A stretch of 64,000 bases of DNA from Tolypeutes matacus (Eukaryota > Chordata > Mammalia > Cingulata > Chlamyphoridae). The notes under the pieces were generated by a model, which worked only from the letters and a program-made list of their open reading frames with translations, ran no database searches and was not told the DNA's origin. Location: positions 5,003,272 through 5,067,271 of the forward strand of contig JAKSZT010053769.1 of NCBI GenBank assembly GCA_026826555.1, given 5' to 3'. The position numbers and the translations under genes are program-made. Below, one piece after another: positions 58,370 to 64,000 of the stretch (its first letter is position 1; each line of letters starts with the position of its first letter).

Positions 58370-59560
58370 GCCCCAAAGAAATTAGTGAAAAGAGTGGCAT
58401 CATTTGACACTTTTGCAAATCTCATCAATGTCTGGATTGTCCCATCTGTTTTTACCTTCAGTCTAGTGTAGTAAGCTGTTTTAATTAAAGTATGTGAAGA
58501 GAAATTAACCTCAAACAAATACATAGTTTTATAATGACAACAATATTTTAATAGCCTTTTCAGATAATTATGAATGTTGTTCTTTGATCCTACACCAAAA
58601 CTAAGTGGTGGTTTCTTAAAGATTAGTTGCAATGTGGAACTGAAACCTATCAATACGTTTTTCATTCTCTATTACATTAAGATCCATTGGCATGATGGTG
58701 ATTACACAATTGATTTCATTTGTTCAAAATTCAAATTATACACCTAAAAAGGTAAATTTTACTGTATGTAAATTATACCTGAATAAATCTTGACTTTAAA
58801 TAAACAAACAAAATTTATTTATTTTGCACTGTCAATGGATCCTTTGGTTTCATAATATCATGTATTGGTCTTTTAGAAATTACTGGTTCATTGATTTGTG
58901 CAGAATGTCCAAATGCTGACACATTTTATTACACTATAATAAAAAATCAGTTATTAGTATCACCACCAATCTCATCAGAAACATTTGTTAACGTTGGGAG
59001 ACAGCCAAGTTCATGGAGGCAGATACATATTTTCCAAAATTTACATTTTCACTCCAGAGCTCAAATTTGATCATTGGTAACAAATACTGTCAGTTTTTTT
59101 TTCTTGAAGTGACAGGCTCATTTTTAAGGAAATGCATGCCAACTATCTGAATAAACATAGATTCTCAAATCATTCTTTCAAGTGAAAATCCCGTTCTGTG
59201 AGAAAAGTCAATAGCTCGCAACTCAAACTATCACTGAATGCTTTTCCTCGAGATAACATACCTCCACATGCATCAGAAGTGTTTATGCATACTTTCTAGA
59301 TCATCACACAGAATATTAAAAAGATATGTACTCAAGGGCCATGATTTAAAGAAGTTAGTAATTTGTAATGCTTCTTCAAAGATATTCTTAAGAGAAACTA
59401 GCATTCTCATCTTGTTTTGTTTTGTTTTGTTTTGTAGCAAGTGCATGGCTGTGAAAGAATGTAATGACTCAGTACTACTTGGTGTGACTACTTTGATTCA
59501 TGTTAAGGCACCAGCAGCTTTACCCACCATTACTTTTGCACCAAATAGTGAAAAGACAAA
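58370..59560 (-). pseudogene. hAT transposase fossil (Buster/Charlie/ZBED-like)
   Basis: Read on the minus strand, three blocks occur in correct hAT order. About 59542-59501: GAKVMVGKAAGALT, matching the DGAxxMxGxxxG region of the RNase-H-like core. About 59400-59300: LKNIFEEALQITNFFKS, then PLSTYLFNILCDD, the conserved helical region. About 58515-58400: YLFEVNFSSHTLIKT followed by RLKV, matching the C-terminal dimerisation (hATC) motif YLCExxFSxLTxIKTKxRxRL. Stops and frameshifts separate them; an AAAAC-rich expansion at about 59416-59437 and an L1 end interrupt the region. It is not a functional gene. Family placement is from motif memory and could be refined to another hAT clade. Confidence 0.75.
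58680..58815 (+). mobile_element. L1 3' end inside the hAT element
   Basis: Short plus-strand L1 3' UTR end: GGCATGATGGTGATTACACA, TACACCTAAAAAGGTAAATT, ATTATACCTGAATAAATC, then an A-rich tail. It separates the hATC block from upstream transposase blocks, so it postdates the DNA transposon. Confidence 0.8.
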
Positions 59561-59698
59561 TAACGACTTAGTATCATTTTTTATTTTATTTTTTTTTTTA
59601 GTGTCATTATGAAAATAGTTTTGACTTCATGGACCCCCTGAAATAGCCTCAGGAATCTCCAGAGGTCCACGGAACACACTTAACTTTGAGAATTGCTG

Positions 59699-61564
59699 CA
59701 CTAGGGTGCTATCCTCATCTGTATGGCTGAAGTTTTGCAGAGGAAAGGGCAAAAGATAACATGCAGCATACACACTTTCTTTTTAAGCAAGTGGCAAAAA
59801 GTTGGACACCTCACTTCCACTCCTAGTCCACTTGTGAGAACTTCGTTATGTGGCTCACCTAGCTGCAGGGTAGGCTGGGAAAGGCAATCTCTAAACAGGA
59901 TAGGCGGCCATAGGATTTGGAAGAATGGGAGCACAGATTCAGGGGATGGGGGAAATAACAAGCAGTAGTTCCACCCACCCCATCAGTTAATAAGCAGGTC
60001 AAGTGAAAGAGTAGTTATGCTGGGGGCTCCTAAACAATTGAGGACATGGGTACCTCTGCTTTGCCCTTTAGAAAAGGACATAACTCTGGTCAGAGGGCGC
60101 ATGGAGATTGTGGGACAGGAGCAGAGCTGTGGCTACGACCATGGCTGCAGGGTTGTGGCAAAGGGGGTGGAGTACTAGGAAGAATGTCCTCCAAAGGAGA
60201 GGATCACTAGAGAAAAACAGAGCATGGCCAGGAGAGAGAACAGCAGGACCCACCAAAGTAGCAAGACAGCAAGTCACATTGGGGCTGAATGAGCCTGTGA
60301 TGGTGTGCCTGGTAACCCTTCCAACGAGAAAGAACCTTGGGTTGCAGCAGTATCACTATTGGGGCTGAGGCATAAATTTCCTGCTCTATGACTCTTATTG
60401 TGACCTTAATGTGTCTCTAGGCTGGAGGGCTGAGGTCATTCTGGATTGTTTTATTATGTTTTAATAGCTGTACTTGGTAAAATGTATTCATATTTGAGGG
60501 TTGAGTCCAAATGCTTTATGTGTATTCCTTTCTCATTAGACACTAAAAATAGAAGGGAAGAACCAATTCTTCAGAAAGCATGCCATTTTGCACAAAATTT
60601 ATGTCAACTTAGCACACAAAGGTAAAGAAAATAGAGGTAACTGTAATTCTTGTCACCACGAACAAATTCCTAATGACAGAGGGTGGATGTACTGGAATTT
60701 GCCTTGCAAATCTAGACAACCGGGAAATATGGGACCAAAAGGCTTTTAACTGCGGTGCCTTATCTGATCTGCAGACAAAGGTATGCAGAGACTAGAGGGA
60801 AAGGGCTGGAAGGCATTCATTTTGAAATCAGAACCAGGTCAACTGAGAGATCATAGGTCCTAGGGCTTCATTCCATCAGAGAAAACAAAGAAAGCAAACA
60901 GAAAACATCAATTCCCCCTAGGAATACAAAATTTTTAGTATATTAACTCAGAAAACAGCTTCTATAGCTCAATAAAATAATGGAAATGAAAGGAATATAG
61001 AACCAAGGAAATGAGAAGGAAACATGTGCCAACTTCAAGGATTACTGCAGTCCCTGTGACTGGGCATAAATTTTGAATCCAAGTTTTTGGCAGGCTGGGC
61101 AAGCAGGCAAATATGATTGTTTACATTGTTCTCATTGTAAAAAAGAAGGGCGCAAAGTTTTTGTTGGCACTAAATTCTCAGATAAATTTTTTCATGTGGG
61201 TCCTTTAGTGGGAGTCTTTCAGTTACATAATGGACTTTTTCCTCAAATCCAGTTCTGTGGTCAATGCAAATCAATGCTTTTAACCCTTTCAAAGCCTTTG
61301 ACTTTTATTACCAACCTTCGTACAGATTTTTCAAGAACCCACAAGAGCATAACAAGTTCCATATGGGATGAACCAATCGTGGCTTTTAAATTTTTCCAAG
61401 TGACCTGAATAAGACTGACCTGGCAATAATCAGCAATGCTGTAGGGGACCATGCTACGTTAGCTTCTGGTCAGGGATCGCTGCCTCTGAATGAGTCCGAA
61501 GAACCAGTCTTGTCACCGTGGCTCTGGGCACATCCCAGCCTTCTGCAAGAGGCACTGGATTTTA
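59699..61564. other. unassigned; one unexplained open frame
   Basis: About 1.9 kb, GC-richer near 59850-60300. Overlapping frames on both strands at 59701-60368 look like chance. 61073-61408 holds a 111-codon frame with Cys pairs, treated separately as a finding. No gene is supported. Confidence 0.4.
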
Positions 61565-61720
61565 AGTTAGAGACCTTGACAGAGTCCTGACTCTGCTACT
61601 CATTAACTGTAATTTGGAGCATGTCACTTAACCTGTTGGCACTGCAGTGATCTCATTTTTTACATGAATATAGCTACCTTTCCTGAGACCCTGCTCTGTG
61701 CCATCACTATTTTCAATGAA
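61565..61720 (+). repeat. MIR
   Basis: Plus-strand MIR: GAGTCCTGACTCTGCTACTC, CATGTCACTTAACCTGTTGG, ATCTCATTTTTTACATGAAT. Confidence 0.8.
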
Positions 61721-62339
61721 TAGTAGAAAATACTAGGAAACATGGTAAGCCAACCAAAATGAGGACCTGAAGCAGAGCAGATGTCAACTAAAGATATATT
61801 TTTATATAATAAATTTGTATAAAATATACTTTTATGTGGAGAGAGAGAGATACAAATAATTCTTAAAATGAAATATTTCACTTAAAAGTACATTTGGATT
61901 AGTAAGTAAAGGAATTGCAAAGCAATAACTTGAAAACTCAGCAAAGAACTGCTGCCTGAGGAGATTTTTCATTTCTTCCCATTGCAGAAAGGAGCCTGCA
62001 GGAGCTGCTTGATTAATGGACAGAGAGTGAGCCAGGGCTGTTCTGGTGAGAGGTAATTGTGCATGGCTCTTCCCAAGCCTGCGTTTAGAGGTGTCAGGCT
62101 GGTAGCTTGAAACAGGCCATGGGGGAAAGCTCTATGAAAGCCAGAATTATCTTGACTCCATTAGGCAGAATGAGGAGCAATAAAGCTGGCTGATCCATTT
62201 ATGATTAGGGCTTTTAGACAGTTTTCTTCAACAACTCTAGGAGCTTCCCAAAACAAATGGTTGGCTTACCCCAAAATTTATTTCAAAAAATCAAGGTCAA
62301 TTTCCTATTTTTAATTTCCTTTATAAAAACTCTTTAATC
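61721..62339. other. unassigned sequence
   Basis: About 0.6 kb; nothing recognised apart from a short GA run near 61840. Confidence 0.4.
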
Positions 62340-62703
62340 CAAGGGTTCTTAACCTTTTTTGTTCCACGGACCCCTTTGCCAGTCAGGTGAAAACCACAGA
62401 CCCCTTCTCAGAATGTAGCGGCAGATAGATTTCTTACACTTAACCAGGGTCGTCGGGTCTAACAACTACTGGAATTTCAAAGTATGGATGAGCATAAATG
62501 ATTTTTCAAGATATGCAACAACAGTAATGTGATATGAAATGAATACTACTGTAATTTATTGCCTACATTCATAAGTGAAGGAAATGCTAGATTTCAATTA
62601 GAGGTCAGAAAAAAGAAAGATAATAAGTTGATTTTTTTCAATTCAAGCTCACGGACCCCCTGAAATCCCTGGGGGTCTGTGGCCCCCTGGTTAAGAACCC
62701 CTG
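62340..62703 (+). mobile_element. non-autonomous hAT element with intact ends and TSD
   Basis: 364-bp element: left terminus CAAGGGTTCTTAACC, right terminus GGTTAAGAACCCCTG, inverted repeats matching at 14 of 15 positions. Exact 8-bp duplication CTTTAATC (62332-62339, 62704-62711), the hAT hallmark. Subterminal ACGGACCCC words occur at both ends (62366-62375, 62651-62660). No transposase coding. Confidence 0.95.
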
Positions 62704-62711
62704 CTTTAATC

Positions 62712-63304
62712 CCTAAAGGTAGAAGAAGAGAAAAAAAGTATATGTATATATGAAATCAAGTTCATACCACAGCCTAACCATAGACATATCAACTGTCTAA
62801 ATCACCAATAAAAACCACAAACATTCCCTAATTATCCTAATTATTCTCTCTGATCAAAGATCAAAGCTTTCATCAAAACTCAAGAACTTAAGCCAAACAG
62901 GGTGGAGCAACACTACAAAAAACCACAAGAAAACAAACGTCTGTCATAAAGCCTCCATGTTGCTCGCTTAGAAATTTGCAAGCTGACTGAACTCATGTAA
63001 ATCCTGGGGATATATTAAATCTGACATCACTCACTACTGAAATTGTAAACCTTCTAATCAATAACTTAGAGTGGTAGGAGACATTTTATTTATTTATCCT
63101 CATTTGTGCAGGACCTAAAAGTCATTTCCTGTGTTTTTCCGGAATCCTTTACAAAACTTTTCTTGTGAATTCCTCTAATAGGAATAGCAACAAATTCATA
63201 CCAAAAGAGGAAAATGAGAGTCATTTATTGAAATGAAGATTTCATTTGTGACATCTGCATTCCTTCTATGGGCATACATTTCTTTCAGTTTTTAGATAGT
63301 CAAA
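62712..63304. other. unassigned sequence
   Basis: About 0.6 kb of AT-rich sequence; nothing recognised. Confidence 0.4.
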
Positions 63305-63545
63305 ATTCATTATTATAATATAGCATGGTGGTTAAGAATAGTCTTTGGAGACAGCTGGATCTGGGATTTTTCTTACTCTGCTACTTAGTAGCATTGTAGC
63401 TTTGTACAAGCTGCTATAGTGGAGATTTTTTTTTCATTTATATGAATGGGATAATGCCTAGCTCTCATAGTTACAGTAAAGATCAGGCAAAAGATTGAAC
63501 ATGAAGTAATTAGCACAGGGCAATCCCCCATAAATGTCAGTTTAT
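63305..63545 (+). repeat. MIR, near full length
   Basis: Plus-strand MIR from its start: TAGCATGGTGGTTAAGAATA, CTACTTAGTAGCATTGTAGC, ATGAATGGGATAATGCCTAG, ending TAGCACAGGGCAATCCCCC with CATAAATGTCAG. Confidence 0.88.
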
Positions 63546-64000
63546 TACAGCTCTCTTAATCTCCTCTTAATCAAGTCACTGAACTAACTGCCTCATGCTG
63601 ATGCCCATTGAATGCTGAGCCTGTGGGCAGCACATGCCTCTCCGGTGCCCTTGCACACTTCCACTCCTAAGTGTGTGTCATCACTTCATGGCCTCAAAAT
63701 TGTAGGTTCCAATTATACTTACTATTGTAATTATGTACAATCATGTACTTTTTTTATAAACCCATGAGATATGAGAGGAAAAAGACAGTTGTTTAGTATT
63801 TCTATAAACACTATATTTGATGCTTTGGAAAAATTCATAAACAAAAAAAACTAGGAAAAAACTGTTAATATATGAGGTATGGATGAAGTGATTAAGAATA
63901 TTGGAGGATTTTTTTAATGCCCTGGACTTATCTAGAAGATTGCTTCAATATCAGTAAATTATCTCTCCACTTAACAATGAATCACTGGAGGGGAAGCAGA
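63546..64000. other. unassigned sequence to window end
   Basis: About 450 bases of AT-rich sequence; no gene or named repeat recognised. Confidence 0.4.

Larger units (their letters stand above)
58151..59698 (-). mobile_element. hAT DNA transposon with transposase remnants
   Basis: Termini CAGGGGCTCTTA (58151) and …GAATTGCTG (59698) are diverged inverted repeats of the CAGTGGTTCTCA type. Just inside, both ends carry GGACCCC-type words (58170-58183; 59631-59640). The minus strand codes transposase pieces (separate entry). An L1 3' end is inserted at about 58680-58815. No clear 8-bp duplication (ACTGAAGG versus CACTAGGG). Size about 1.4 kb without the L1 piece, so internally shortened relative to a full autonomous hAT. 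Confidence 0.8.

Noticed and set aside
1..64000. CRISPR arrays, operons, or prokaryotic mobile elements
   Set aside because: No regularly spaced repeats with unique spacers, no compact coding; the content is mammalian interspersed repeats throughout.

Overview
The window looks like euchromatic, gene-poor, AT-rich DNA from a placental mammal, most likely an armadillo (Xenarthra, Cingulata). The main evidence is a set of short tRNA-derived SINEs with the layout of the armadillo DAS-SINE family: a tRNA-like head with A and B boxes, a short body, an A/AT-rich tail and 15-bp target-site duplications. These sit among mammalian L1, MIR/L2, MER5-type hAT and MaLR/ERVL LTR relics. The species call is inference from repeats; no host gene was available to confirm it. 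I found no host protein-coding exon, no RNA gene and no CpG island that I can support. Nearly every longer open reading frame is an L1 fragment, a DNA-transposon fossil, or a chance or antisense frame inside a repeat.

Layout. 1-4,580: a plus-strand L1 with 5' UTR, ORF1 (one frame broken by three stops), the start of ORF2, a large internal deletion, an ORF2 tail and a long 3' UTR with repeated modules; a second, antisense L1 3' end is inserted in that 3' UTR. 4,690-11,900: an old L1 scrap, then mostly sequence I cannot assign, with MIR/L2 relics. 11,949-14,301: a MER5A-like element split by about 2.2 kb of L1-like 3' UTR material, which carries a solo LTR and a SINE. 16,195-about 22,000: a near-full-length minus-strand L1. 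22,140-31,700: a dense stack of two plus-strand L1s interrupted by LTRs, a SINE, a polypurine tract and several unclassified insertions. 31,737-31,746: a 10-N gap. 32,849-33,813: a MaLR-type LTR containing a composite SINE.

34,000-55,000 is quieter: MIR, L2 and MER5A relics, one antisense solo LTR (36,767), one ERVL-type solo LTR (38,394), four MaLR relics, an L1 ORF2 fragment (47,780) and an L1 3' end (46,080). 55,350-55,965 is a twin-primed L1 with 5' inversion. 56,956 is a small SINE. 58,151-59,698 is an hAT DNA transposon that still encodes recognisable transposase pieces on the minus strand. 62,340-62,703 is a short hAT element with an exact 8-bp duplication.

Nothing here works as a gene system. 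What the window offers is a readable insertion history: several insertions can be placed to the base because both copies of the target duplication survive and removing the insert restores the host repeat. I found no convincing undescribed functional system. The items most worth checking are the three-copy LTR family, the 26,605-27,056 polyadenylated insert, the modular L1 3' UTR and the hAT transposase fossil.
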